Assembly: GCA_024398955.1 (NCBI GenBank)
Contig: JAKSIG010000002.1
Span: forward strand, 48,649-112,648
Direction: 5' to 3'
DNA length: 64,000 nucleotides
DNA from: Fibrobacter sp.
GTDB taxonomy: Bacteria; Fibrobacterota; Fibrobacteria; Fibrobacterales; Fibrobacteraceae
The translations under genes were made by a program, and so were the position numbers. The notes beneath the pieces are model-generated. The model did no database searches and was not told where the DNA came from. It saw only the letters and a program-made list of their open reading frames with translations. Below are positions 17,114-26,108 of this stretch, piece by piece (position 1 is the first letter of the stretch; every line of letters begins with the position of its first letter).

Positions 17114-19042
17114 ATGACTTTAAAGGACTTGATTTCTAGTTTCCGTTTCCGCAAAAGGGTGCTGGCTTTAGCCGACGCCTTTGTGGTGTTTGTAACAGGT
17201 CTTGTCGCAAATTTCATATTTCAGGTTTTTGACATTTATCAATTTCTGTCAAAGGATTTACTCCTGTACATAGGGCTTGACATCCTGTTCTGTTTTACAG
17301 GTTTCATGTTCTATGGTTGCTACAACAAATTGTGGCGATATTTTAGTGGCAAAGATTATTTCGCCTGCGTCAAGGCCGTGTTTATGGGCGTGGGATTGGG
17401 GATTATTTACGCCTGGATTATTCGTGGCTATATGCCCTTGAAATATGGTGCTACTCATTTCGTGCTGACCATTGCAGGAATTTGTGCAATTCGTGCTTTG
17501 TTTAAAAACGCTTTTCTCATTTACGCTACTAGTCGCAGCGATGCCCGTAAGAAACGCACCATGATTATCGGTGCCGGTGAAAGTTGCCGCATGCTTCTCA
17601 CGGACTTGCTTAAAAACCCCAAATATGCGGGCCGTGCCGGTTTTGAAAATTCCGCTGCCAACATTTTGCCGGTGTGCCTGATCGATGATGATCGCACAAA
17701 ACTAGGAACCCGTATTTGTGGCGTTGAGGTTGCAGGTACTTCCAACGATATTGTTAAGCTGGCTCGTCTAAAACGAATTGAACTGATTCTGTTTGCCATT
17801 CCCAGTTGCCCGGTGGGAGACCGCCAGATTATTCTGAATATCTGTGCAAAGACAAATCTGCCTGTGAAGGTCCTGCCGTTCTATGGCCAGTCTGTTTTGG
17901 AAGAAGGCAATACCCTGAATCAGATTCGTGACATCAAGGTGGAAGACCTCCTTGGCCGAGATCCTATCAAGTTTGACAATAACGACATTAAGAATTTCAT
18001 CCAGGATAAGGTCTGCCTGGTAACGGGTGGTGGCGGTTCCATTGGTAGCGAACTGGTCCGTCAGATTGCCAAGTACAATCCAAGGCAGATTGTAATCGTC
18101 GATATTTACGAGAACAACGCTTACGAAGTTCAGCAGGACCTGCGGATGGAGTATGGCGATAAGTTGAATCTTGTTGTGCTTATTGCGTCGGTTCGTGACT
18201 ATTTCCGCATGAACCAGATCATTGTTCGCTATAAGCCCGATGTCATATTCCATGCGGCTGCACACAAGCACGTTCCCCTGATGGAAAACTCTCCCATGGA
18301 GGCCATCAAGAACAATGTTCTTGGAACATTCAATATGGCGACCCTTGCCCTGATTCGCGAAGTCAAGAAGTTCGTGATGATCAGTACCGACAAGGCGGTA
18401 AACCCCACTAATGTGATGGGTGCAAGTAAGCGTTGTTGTGAAATGATTATACAGTACATGTCGCAGCAGGTTGAATGCAAGACGGATTTCGTGACCACCC
18501 GCTTTGGCAACGTACTTGGCAGTAACGGCTCCGTGATTCCTCTGTTCAAGCGGCAAATTGAGCAGGGGAGGCCCGTTACCGTGACTCATCCCGATATCAT
18601 CCGCTACTTCATGACAATCCCCGAGGCGGTAAGCCTTGTGATGGAAGCCGCAAGCTTTGCAAAGGGTGGCGAAATCTTTGTGCTGGACATGGGGCAGCCC
18701 GTAAAGATTGTTACTTTGGCCGAAAACCTGATTCGCCTAAGCGGCAAGGTTCCCTACAAGGATGTTCAAATTGTATTTACAGGACTTCGCCCTGGCGAAA
18801 AGCTGAAAGAAGAACTGCTCATGAGCGAAGAAGGCCTGCAGAAGACTCGGAACAAGCTAATCTACATTGGCAGGCAAATTGAAATAGACAATGAAAATTT
18901 CGCAAGGGATATTCAGTCCCTTAAAGAAGCTGCAAAAGCCAATGAAGATGAACGTGCCATCATGGCCCTCCACAAGATTGTGCCGACGTTTATTACCCCA
19001 GAAGAATTCAACGGAAAAATCGCTGAACAGCAGCGCTTGTAG
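17114..19042 (+). CDS. FlaA1/CapD/WbpM-type nucleotide-sugar 4,6-dehydratase, membrane-bound
   Basis: About 642 residues. Four N-terminal membrane spans (to about residue 125) are followed by a Rossmann-like CoA-binding-type domain (MIIGAGESCRMLL) and the catalytic SDR domain with VTGGGGSIGSELVR (about 303). The active-site segment STDKAVNPTNVMGASKR (about 423) has Met in place of the usual catalytic Tyr, as in FlaA1/WbpM. These enzymes dehydrate UDP-GlcNAc to the 4-keto-6-deoxy sugar used to make QuiNAc, FucNAc or bacillosamine. The ATG at 17,114 is used because earlier in-frame codons run through the purL terminator. PglC- and PglD-like genes follow after two OmpA genes. Confidence 0.88.
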   Translation: MTLKDLISSFRFRKRVLALADAFVVFVTGLVANFIFQVFDIYQFLSKDLLLYIGLDILFCFTGFMFYGCYNKLWRYFSGKDYFACVKAVFMGVGLGIIYAWIIRGYMPLKYGATHFVLTIAGICAIRALFKNAFLIYATSRSDARKKRTMIIGAGESCRMLLTDLLKNPKYAGRAGFENSAANILPVCLIDDDRTKLGTRICGVEVAGTSNDIVKLARLKRIELILFAIPSCPVGDRQIILNICAKTNLPVKVLPFYGQSVLEEGNTLNQIRDIKVEDLLGRDPIKFDNNDIKNFIQDKVCLVTGGGGSIGSELVRQIAKYNPRQIVIVDIYENNAYEVQQDLRMEYGDKLNLVVLIASVRDYFRMNQIIVRYKPDVIFHAAAHKHVPLMENSPMEAIKNNVLGTFNMATLALIREVKKFVMISTDKAVNPTNVMGASKRCCEMIIQYMSQQVECKTDFVTTRFGNVLGSNGSVIPLFKRQIEQGRPVTVTHPDIIRYFMTIPEAVSLVMEAASFAKGGEIFVLDMGQPVKIVTLAENLIRLSGKVPYKDVQIVFTGLRPGEKLKEELLMSEEGLQKTRNKLIYIGRQIEIDNENFARDIQSLKEAAKANEDERAIMALHKIVPTFITPEEFNGKIAEQQRL

Positions 19043-19106
19043 TTTAAATAGAAAAAACACTTTTTTCCCATTCAAAATCAAAAAATGTGACATACGCCCG
19101 TTAAAT

Positions 19107-19119
19107 AAAAGTTACATTT
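19107..19119 (+). promoter_or_regulatory. Shared upstream motif AAAAGTTACATTT, copy 2
   Basis: Second exact copy of the 13-mer found upstream of the capD-like gene, again after GTTAA; see 17,083-17,095. It lies 31 nt before the OmpA/TSP3 gene start. Confidence 0.4.
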
Positions 19120-19150
19120 CCGTATGGATGTTAACAATGGAAAATTTCCT

Positions 19151-21292
19151 ATGAAAATTCGATTATTTTCATTTTTTCTCCTGTTTTTTGCGGTGAGTAT
19201 GGTTTTTGCCCAGTCCGGTGATAAGGGCGGTTCTGATGGTGTCCATCAGTATAATGCCTACACTTTGGGCAAATGGGGCCTTAAAATGGGTGGAAGCGGC
19301 TTTGGCACCTTCGACTCTTATGCCTACTCCGGCAACCGATATTACGAAGTCTTCGATAACGCGAACATTGGTATTACCGGCGGTGGCGGTAAATTCAAGG
19401 TTGGTGCTTTTGCTCCTTCCCTGGAAGTGATTCCCTATGTGGCCGTTGGTCTTTCAAAGTTCCTTGACGTAGGTGCCTACCTTCCGTTCTATGGTGATTT
19501 GGCTGCTTCTGTTGGTGAATTACTGGGTAAGCCCAATGGCGCTGGTGAAGCTGAATTATGGGCCAGTGGTTTTGGTGACCTTTCAATCTGGACAAAGATT
19601 CGTACAGAACTGATTCCTGAAGACGCTCTGTTTGCTGCTGCGTTCTACTTTGAATTGGAACTTCCTACAGGTGAAAAGGGCTATGGTATGCGAGTTCGCC
19701 ACCCGTGGTACATTAACACGGAGGGCGGTTATACCGATCCATTCTCTGCAAATCAGTTGGTGGCCATTCCGATGTTCATCGGAACCTTGGATTTCGATAA
19801 GAAGGGCTACGCTCCCTTACGTTGGAATAATTATCTAGGTGTAGCTCTTGCTACCGGCTATGGTGCAAACGCCCTCATTTGGGGTTCCGGTCTAGACTTC
19901 CTTCCCAAGACCTTGATTTTGGATAATTTCTTTGCTCAGAAGTACTTCTTTGAACTTCATGGTGAATCTCGTTTCCAAAAGACCGACCTACCCAGAATGC
20001 CCTTGGATCTTGACCCTATAACCACGACCTTGGGTCTTACCTTCACTCATGATAACATATTGGATGTCACCTTGGGCTTTGACTTTTCCTTCAAAGGTAT
20101 CGCCTATTTGTTCGGAGGCTACAATCGTAACTCAAGCCATGGCTATAAGATCTACCGCGAAAGCGGGTACTATGGCGAGGATGTGACTTCTGAATATGCA
20201 ATTTCTGCAACACCCTACTATGGTGCTCATATCAATCTTTCTATTCACTTCGACGGAATCAAGGATCCAGAACCGCAATGCTGTGATTGTCCCGATGATC
20301 ATGACTTTGATGGAGTTCCCGATAGTCAAGATGCCTGCCCCAATGGCCCAATTGGCGTTGTTGTGGATTCCGTTGGTTGTCCCTTCGATTCGGATGGTGA
20401 CAAGGTTTACGACTACAAGGACAAGTGCCCCAATACTCCTGAGGGCGTAACGGTCGATGTTGATGGTTGTCCTCTTGATTATGATAAGGATGGCGTGTTT
20501 GATGTATTTGACAAGTGCCCCAATACTCCGGAAGGTATCCTGGTTGATAGTCTTGGCTGTCCGCCGGATGCAGATGGCGACCTGGTGCCGGATTACCGCG
20601 ATAAGTGCCCCAATACACCAGAAGGTGTGATCGTTGATAGTCTTGGCTGCCCGCCGGATACCGATAAGGACGGCGTGTACGACTATAAGGATTGGTGCCC
20701 CAATACACCGGAAGGAGTTCAGGTTGATTCTGTAGGCTGTCCTCTGGATACCGATAAGGATGGAGTCCTGGATTATAAGGATCAGTGCCCGGATACGCCG
20801 CTTGGAGACAAGGTGGATAAGGTCGGTTGTTCGATCCGCGTGACCAAGAAGTTGAATTTGCTCAAGAAGGGAATTCTGTTCAAGACTGGTTCTGCAAAAC
20901 TTGCTCGCTCCTCTTATCTAGTCCTGGATACCTTGGCAACGCTGTTGCGTGACGAGGCTTCCTTGAATCTTGAAATTCAGGGACACACTGATAGTGTCGG
21001 TCGCGATGAATCCAACCAGAAACTGTCTGAGAACCGTGCCAATTCCGCAATGAATTATTTGCTGACAAAGGACATCGAGGCCCAGAGACTTCGTGCTGCC
21101 GGCTATGGCGAAACAAAGCCCATTGCAGACAACGGAACAAAGGAAGGTCGTCAGATGAACCGCCGCGTGGAACTGGTTCCCTTCGCTGCCAAGGCTCCTA
21201 GTGATTCTACCGCATCGGATTCCTCTGCCGTAGAATTGGAAATCGCTCCGGAAATGCAATTCGCTGCACCTCCCGAGGCCGACGAGCAGTAG
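19151..21292 (+). CDS. OmpA-family outer-membrane protein with six TSP type-3 repeats
   Basis: About 713 residues. Signal peptide (MKIRLFSFFLLFFAVSMVFA, cut near AQS), a beta-barrel-like domain of about 350 residues rich in alternating aromatic/Gly strands, six calcium-binding thrombospondin type-3 repeats (about residues 375-560; units like DKDGVYDYKDWCPNTPEGV with GCP), and an OmpA peptidoglycan-binding domain (about 571-677; LEIQGHTDSVGRDESNQ, LRAAGYGETKP, MNRRVEL). It probably spans the outer membrane and ties it to peptidoglycan through a Ca-stiffened stalk. The repeats are tandem at the DNA level (period about 84 bp). The next gene is a shorter paralogue. Confidence 0.88.
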   Translation: MKIRLFSFFLLFFAVSMVFAQSGDKGGSDGVHQYNAYTLGKWGLKMGGSGFGTFDSYAYSGNRYYEVFDNANIGITGGGGKFKVGAFAPSLEVIPYVAVGLSKFLDVGAYLPFYGDLAASVGELLGKPNGAGEAELWASGFGDLSIWTKIRTELIPEDALFAAAFYFELELPTGEKGYGMRVRHPWYINTEGGYTDPFSANQLVAIPMFIGTLDFDKKGYAPLRWNNYLGVALATGYGANALIWGSGLDFLPKTLILDNFFAQKYFFELHGESRFQKTDLPRMPLDLDPITTTLGLTFTHDNILDVTLGFDFSFKGIAYLFGGYNRNSSHGYKIYRESGYYGEDVTSEYAISATPYYGAHINLSIHFDGIKDPEPQCCDCPDDHDFDGVPDSQDACPNGPIGVVVDSVGCPFDSDGDKVYDYKDKCPNTPEGVTVDVDGCPLDYDKDGVFDVFDKCPNTPEGILVDSLGCPPDADGDLVPDYRDKCPNTPEGVIVDSLGCPPDTDKDGVYDYKDWCPNTPEGVQVDSVGCPLDTDKDGVLDYKDQCPDTPLGDKVDKVGCSIRVTKKLNLLKKGILFKTGSAKLARSSYLVLDTLATLLRDEASLNLEIQGHTDSVGRDESNQKLSENRANSAMNYLLTKDIEAQRLRAAGYGETKPIADNGTKEGRQMNRRVELVPFAAKAPSDSTASDSSAVELEIAPEMQFAAPPEADEQ

Positions 21293-21301
21293 GGGGCGTC
21301 T

Positions 21302-22540
21302 ATGAAGTTTCCTGGTATCCTATTACTGTCTGTAGTACTTTGTGGGGCCACCTTTGGTGCCGATGCTGCCAAGGCCGCTCCCGCCAAGGCGGATTCCGTT
21401 CCCCAGGTTTCCGTAAAGAAAGATTCGCTTCCGCAGGTTTCTGCAAAGAGTGATTCGACTAAAATAGACTCTCTTGCCAAGTACAAGGAATCCCTGAAGG
21501 GGAAGGCTGCCAACGATAAGCATGTCTATAAGGACGATGCTGATCAGGATGGAGTTGTCGATAGCCTTGACAAGTGTCCTGAAACACCTAGCCGAACCAT
21601 TGTAGATACGTTGGGCTGCCCAATGGACTTTGATGGCGACGGCGTTAGGGATGACGTGGACCGTTGCCCTAACACGCCGAAGGACTTCAAGGTGGATAGC
21701 CTGGGTTGCCCCTTTGATGATGACAAAGATGGTGTTCCTAATGAAGTGGACAAGTGCCCCGATACACCGTCCGAAATTCATCAAGTTGATGTGAACGGCT
21801 GCCCCCGCGATGCGGACAAGGATAGCGTCTTTGATGAGTTCGACAAGTGCCCCAACACGCCCCAGGGTACGCCTGTAGACGAACGCGGCTGCCCCAGGGA
21901 CTCGGACGGAGATGGAGTCTTTGACGTAAACGACAAGTGCCCCGATACGCCGAAGGGCGTCATGGTCAATAGGGAAGGCTGTCCCTTTGATAGGGATAAG
22001 GATGGTGTCATTGACGAGATGGATGAATGTCCCAATACCCCCGAGGGTTATGCCGTTGATTCCTTGGGCTGTACCGTTGATGATGACCGTGATGGAGTTG
22101 TCAACGTAAAGGACAAGTGTCCCAATACGATATTCGGTGTAGAGGTGGATACCGTTGGTTGTCCCTTGAACAAGAAACAGGATCTGGACTTGCTACGTAA
22201 AGGAATCAACTTTAAGACCGGCTCTGCCGAACTGACTGAGAATTCCACGCCTACGCTGGACGATATTGTAGCCTTGCTCAAAGATTTCCCCGAAGTAAGC
22301 CTTGAAATTCAGGGCCACACCGACAACAAGGGCAAGGCCGACAAGAACAAGATTCTTTCTGAAGATCGTGCCAAGTCTGTGCTGGATTATATTACGTCTC
22401 ATGGCGTCGATGTAAGCCGCCTGCGCTCCGCTGGTTATGGACAGGAACGTCCTGTGGCTGATAACAAGACTGCAAAGGGCCGTGCCATGAACCGCCGCGT
22501 AGAACTGATCCCGTTCTACAAGGATGCCGAAGGTAAATAG
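21302..22540 (+). CDS. OmpA-family protein with seven TSP type-3 repeats, no barrel
   Basis: 412 residues: signal peptide (ILLLSVVLCGATFGADA), a short Ala/Lys/Ser-rich linker with repeated KKDSLPQVS-like words, seven TSP type-3 repeats (about residues 78-288) and a C-terminal OmpA domain (about 300-403; LEIQGHTDNKGKADKNK, LRSAGYGQERP, MNRRVEL). Unlike its upstream paralogue it has no barrel, so it should be periplasmic or surface-tethered through peptidoglycan. It lies 9 bp after the upstream gene and its stop touches the PglC-like start, placing both OmpA genes inside the polysaccharide operon. Confidence 0.86.
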   Translation: MKFPGILLLSVVLCGATFGADAAKAAPAKADSVPQVSVKKDSLPQVSAKSDSTKIDSLAKYKESLKGKAANDKHVYKDDADQDGVVDSLDKCPETPSRTIVDTLGCPMDFDGDGVRDDVDRCPNTPKDFKVDSLGCPFDDDKDGVPNEVDKCPDTPSEIHQVDVNGCPRDADKDSVFDEFDKCPNTPQGTPVDERGCPRDSDGDGVFDVNDKCPDTPKGVMVNREGCPFDRDKDGVIDEMDECPNTPEGYAVDSLGCTVDDDRDGVVNVKDKCPNTIFGVEVDTVGCPLNKKQDLDLLRKGINFKTGSAELTENSTPTLDDIVALLKDFPEVSLEIQGHTDNKGKADKNKILSEDRAKSVLDYITSHGVDVSRLRSAGYGQERPVADNKTAKGRAMNRRVELIPFYKDAEGK

Positions 22541-22541
22541 A

Positions 22542-23150
22542 GTGTACAAAAACTGCATCAAAAGACTACTCGACTTTGTGCTTTCCCTGAGCGCTCTTTT
22601 GGTGCTGTTCCCTTTGCTGCTGTTGCTTGCCTTTGTTGGCTCGTTTGCCATGAAGGGAAACCCCTTCTTTACCCAGGAACGCCCCGGCAAAAATGAGAAA
22701 ATCTTCAAGTTGGTCAAGTTCCGCAGCATGACCTGTGAACGCGACAAGGACGGTAATCTGCTGCCCGACCACCTGCGTCTCAATGCCTACGGAAAGTTTT
22801 TGCGCAGCACCAGCCTGGATGAACTGCCGGAACTCATCAACATTTTGAAAGGCGATATGAGCGTTGTTGGACCCCGCCCATTGCTGGTGGAATACCTGTC
22901 TCTTTACAACGAGGAACAGCGCCGTCGCCATGATGTGCGCCCGGGACTTACGGGCCTTGCTCAGATCAATGGCCGTAACATCATTACCTGGGAAGCCAAG
23001 TTCAAGCACGATTTGGAATATGTAGAGAAAATGTCGTTTATGTTTGATGCCGCCATTGTTTTTCATACGGTAAAGAAAGTTTTTAAACGCGAAGGCATTA
23101 GTGCAGAAAACGAAGCCACGATGCAAAAGTTTACGGGAAGTGCGAAATGA
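22542..23150 (+). CDS. Small phosphoglycosyl transferase (PglC/initiating sugar transferase)
   Basis: About 202 residues. One N-terminal re-entrant membrane helix after a short basic start (KNCIKRLLDFVLSLSALLVL), then the conserved PFFTQERPGKNEKIFKLVKF, a DELPELINILKGDMSVVGPRP core and RRHDVRPGLTGLAQINGRN. This is the monotopic PglC fold that moves a sugar phosphate onto undecaprenyl phosphate to start a repeat unit. The start is taken as GTG 22,542 with AAGG 8 nt upstream; an ATG at 22,524 would overlap the OmpA gene. With the CapD-like enzyme and PglD-like acetyltransferase, a bacillosamine-like or QuiNAc-like first sugar is likely. Confidence 0.87.
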   Translation: MYKNCIKRLLDFVLSLSALLVLFPLLLLLAFVGSFAMKGNPFFTQERPGKNEKIFKLVKFRSMTCERDKDGNLLPDHLRLNAYGKFLRSTSLDELPELINILKGDMSVVGPRPLLVEYLSLYNEEQRRRHDVRPGLTGLAQINGRNIITWEAKFKHDLEYVEKMSFMFDAAIVFHTVKKVFKREGISAENEATMQKFTGSAK

Positions 23151-23764
23151 AAAAAGTTGTAATTATGGGTGGTAGTGGTCACGGAAAAGTGATTGCTGAT
23201 ATTGTCGTAAAACGTGGCGACCGTGTGGTAGGCTTTTTGGATGATAATACAAATTTGCCCAAGTACATTATCGATTTTCCGTATCTGGGGGTGATTTCCA
23301 AAGCTCCGGAATTTACGGACTGCGAATTTGTGATTGGTATTGGCTACAACAACATTCGACGCCGCATTGCTGAAACTTATGACCTGCCTTGGTATACGGC
23401 CATCCATCCTAACGCAATCATCGGCCTGGATGTTGAAATTGGTGAGGGCTCCGTGGTGATGGCCAACGCTACCATCAACTCCTCTGCAAGGGTGGGCAGG
23501 CACTGCATTATTAACACTGGTGCCGATGTGGAACACGATAATGTTGTCGGTAGCTTTACCCATATTTCTCCCCATGCAGCTCTTGGTGGTACTGTAAAGG
23601 TTGGCGAAAATTGCCATATCGGAATTGGGGCTACAGTAAAGAACAATATCACTATTTGTTCCGATGTTGTTGTGGGTGCTGGCGCTGTGGTTATTAAGGA
23701 TATTGAGGAATCAAATACCTACGTTGGTGTGCCTGTGCGCCCCATGGAAAAGATGCCGCTGTAG
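23147..23764 (+). CDS. PglD/NeuD-type sugar O/N-acetyltransferase
   Basis: 205 residues. The N-terminal Rossmann-like part opens VVIMGGSGHGKVIADIV, followed by hexapeptide repeats forming a left-handed beta-helix (IGEGSVVMANATINSSARVG, NTGADVEHDNVVG, HISPHAALGG) and ending VPVRPMEKMPL. PglD acetylates the 4-amino group of UDP-4-amino sugars before PglC acts. It overlaps the PglC-like gene by 4 bp (ATGA), which strongly supports that pairing. No PglE-type aminotransferase is adjacent; the nearest DegT gene is at 5,862. Confidence 0.85.
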   Translation: MKKVVIMGGSGHGKVIADIVVKRGDRVVGFLDDNTNLPKYIIDFPYLGVISKAPEFTDCEFVIGIGYNNIRRRIAETYDLPWYTAIHPNAIIGLDVEIGEGSVVMANATINSSARVGRHCIINTGADVEHDNVVGSFTHISPHAALGGTVKVGENCHIGIGATVKNNITICSDVVVGAGAVVIKDIEESNTYVGVPVRPMEKMPL

Positions 23765-23778
23765 TTATTGGTACGCTT

Positions 23779-24885
23779 ATGCGGATTCTGTATGTAACTA
23801 CAATCTCCATGACCATGATGTTCTTCCCGGAGCAGGTGAAAAAACTGCTGGCCGAAGGGCATTCCGTGGATATTGCCACCAACATGACAGACCCGTTGAT
23901 TCCTGCCTACGACAGCGTGGATGTGAAAGTCCATCACATTCCCTTTTCGCGCTCGCCTTTTAGCCGCGACAATTTGACAGCGTACCGCCAGCTGAAAAAG
24001 CTGGTGGAGCAGGAACATTACGACATTGTTCATTGCCATACACCAAACGCCGCCATGGTCACGCGCCTGGCTTGTCGCAAGGTCCGCAAGCAGGGAACCC
24101 GCGTGATTTACACGGCCCACGGCTTCCATTTCTTTAAGGGAGCGCCCCTTAAGAATTGGCTGATGTTTTACCCTGTAGAAAAGTTTTGCAGTTACTTTAC
24201 AGATACCCTCATCACCATCAACTCCGAAGACTACGCCTTGGCGCAAAAGAAAATGCATGCCAAGGAGGTGTGCTATGTTCCTGGTGTAGGGATTGATGTT
24301 TCGCGAATTTCTGCGGTCTCGGTGGATCGCTGCAAAAAACGCGCCGAGATCGGTGTGCCGGAAGATGCGCTGCTGTTGCTTTCTGTAGGGGAGACTAATG
24401 CGAATAAAAATCACCAGCTGGTAATAAAGGCCTTGGCAAAATTAGGTAATCCTAAAGTTCATTATGCTGTAGCCGGTAAGGGCGATCAAAGTGAATGCCT
24501 ATTAGCGTTAGCCAAAAGTTTAGGTGTTGAAAATCAATACCATTATTTAGGGTTCCGCACAGATGTGTTTGAATGGGATAAATGTGCTGATATCTTCTGC
24601 TTTATGTCTTATCGTGAAGGTCTCGGTTTAGCGGCTCTTGAAGCAATGGCTTGTGGGTTACCTTTGTTGACTTCTAATGTTCATGGAATAAATGATTACA
24701 GTATAGATGGAAAAACTGGTTATAAATGTTCTCCAAATGATGTTGATGCTCTTTATTTAAATCTAAAAAAACTTGTAGAAAATCAACAAACTCGCGAAAC
24801 TATGGGGGCACATAATAAAGAAGCCGTCCGCAAATTCTCCCTCCAGAATGTCCTGGAGAAAATGGGGAAGATTTACAAGATTTAA
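23779..24885 (+). CDS. Glycosyltransferase family 4 (mosaic gene)
   Basis: 368 residues with two Rossmann domains (GT-B). The N-terminal half contains HCHTPNAAMVTRLA and YTAHGFHFFKGAP (as in PglA/EpsD-like transferases); the C-terminal half has GETNANKNHQLVIKAL and the UDP-binding REGLGLAALEAMACGLPLL. It follows the PglC/PglD pair and is a good candidate for adding the second sugar. Base composition falls abruptly from about 24,400 to about 24,820 and then returns, without breaking the frame, which suggests recombination within the gene. Confidence 0.87.
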   Translation: MRILYVTTISMTMMFFPEQVKKLLAEGHSVDIATNMTDPLIPAYDSVDVKVHHIPFSRSPFSRDNLTAYRQLKKLVEQEHYDIVHCHTPNAAMVTRLACRKVRKQGTRVIYTAHGFHFFKGAPLKNWLMFYPVEKFCSYFTDTLITINSEDYALAQKKMHAKEVCYVPGVGIDVSRISAVSVDRCKKRAEIGVPEDALLLLSVGETNANKNHQLVIKALAKLGNPKVHYAVAGKGDQSECLLALAKSLGVENQYHYLGFRTDVFEWDKCADIFCFMSYREGLGLAALEAMACGLPLLTSNVHGINDYSIDGKTGYKCSPNDVDALYLNLKKLVENQQTRETMGAHNKEAVRKFSLQNVLEKMGKIYKI

Positions 24886-24906
24886 AGCCTTGTTTGTTTT
24901 TTTTAA

Positions 24907-24951
24907 ATTATGTATATTTGCATTATGTAATTTTGCATAATGTATTTTTGT
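24907..24951 (+). repeat. Three tandem 15-bp AT-rich repeats
   Basis: ATTATGTATATTTGC, ATTATGTAATTTTGC and ATAATGTATTTTTGT lie head to tail and run into a perfect TATAAT (24,951-24,956), 20 bp before the ATPase start codon. They may be operator copies or drift-prone spacer DNA. Confidence 0.6.
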
Positions 24952-24970
24952 ATAATTATTGAGGATTGTT

Positions 24971-26104
24971 ATGACTAAGTTGAAAAATCCGTTTGTAATT
25001 GGCAAATATGTTGGTCCAAAGTATTTTTGTGACCGTGTTGAAGAAAGTAAACAGCTTATCCATCATGTTGTTAATGGTCGAAATGTTGTCATTATGTCGG
25101 AACGCCGTTTGGGTAAAACCGGCTTGATAGAACATTGCTTGGCTTCAAAAGAACTATGCGATGAATACAACGCTTTTTTTATCGATATTTATGCTCTTCA
25201 CAATCTGAGAGAATTTGTTTATGAACTTGCTAATGAAGTCTTTAGAAAAATAGCACCAAAACAAAAGAATTTTTTAGAACATTTTTCAAAAATATTAAAA
25301 AGCCTAAAGACCTCGTTCTCCATTGATCAGATGAGTGGGACCCCGCAGGTGTCGTTTTCCTTAGGTGAAATTCGTAATCCTGAAGTGACTTTGGATGAAG
25401 TATTTGAATGCTTGGAAAAAGCGGACAAACCTTGTATTGTGGCTATTGATGAATTTCAACAAATTGTAGGATTTGAAGAAGATAATGTAGAGGCTTTGTT
25501 ACGCACTAAGATTCAGCATTTGAAAAATGTCCAATTTGTTTTTGCGGGTAGCAAGCGTCACTTACTTGAAGGCATTTTTAATTCGCCAAATCGTCCGTTC
25601 TATAACAGCGTTGTCTTTATGCGTCTTGCTCCGATTGCAGAGACCGCCTATTTGGATTTCTGTACGCGTCATTTTAAGTCTAACGACAAACGGCTGGATG
25701 AAAAACTTGTTACTGAAGCATATAGAAGTTTTGGTGGTGTGACTTGGTATTTGCAGCTTTTTATGAACGAAGCCTACGCGATGACTCCTCCCAAAAAGGA
25801 AGCTTCACTCTCAGATTTTAAAGAAGTTTTGCAACATTTGGTAGATACCAAGCGTTTTACCTTTGAAGAAATTTATGCTCGCCTTACAGAAAAACAAAAA
25901 ATTCTAGTAATGGCTATGGCAGCCGAGTATCCTGATAAGGTGAACTTGACTTCTGCCGATTTTATAAGTCGCTATCAGTTGAAAACAGCCAGTGCTGTTC
26001 AATCAGCAATGAAGGGGCTCATGGACAAGGGCGTTGTCGATGACTTTGGCGGCTCTCGTCAAATTAGTGATTTGCTATTTGCCTACTGGCTTAAAATGAG
26101 GTAG
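24971..26104 (+). CDS. Archaeal-type AAA/STAND-like ATPase (ATPase_2 domain)
   Basis: 377 residues. The Walker A is the MSERRLGKTGL loop (about residue 45) and Walker B is CIVAIDEFQQ (about 157); a sensor-like FAGSKRHLLEGIF follows, then a helical and winged-helix-like C-terminus (FISRYQLKTASAVQSAMKGL). This matches the prokaryotic ATPase_2 (Arch_ATPase) family, whose cellular roles are poorly known and often linked to defence or mobile DNA. GAGG lies 6 nt before the chosen ATG. It is followed 4 bp later by the ABC permease gene, yet is unrelated to polysaccharide export by sequence. Confidence 0.7.
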   Translation: MTKLKNPFVIGKYVGPKYFCDRVEESKQLIHHVVNGRNVVIMSERRLGKTGLIEHCLASKELCDEYNAFFIDIYALHNLREFVYELANEVFRKIAPKQKNFLEHFSKILKSLKTSFSIDQMSGTPQVSFSLGEIRNPEVTLDEVFECLEKADKPCIVAIDEFQQIVGFEEDNVEALLRTKIQHLKNVQFVFAGSKRHLLEGIFNSPNRPFYNSVVFMRLAPIAETAYLDFCTRHFKSNDKRLDEKLVTEAYRSFGGVTWYLQLFMNEAYAMTPPKKEASLSDFKEVLQHLVDTKRFTFEEIYARLTEKQKILVMAMAAEYPDKVNLTSADFISRYQLKTASAVQSAMKGLMDKGVVDDFGGSRQISDLLFAYWLKMR

Positions 26105-26108
26105 GAAT

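Noticed and set aside
20275..22165. Regularly spaced repeats that might suggest a CRISPR array
   Set aside because: They are in-frame TSP type-3 protein repeats with period about 84 bp and conserved GCP/DKCPNTP codons, without unique spacers.
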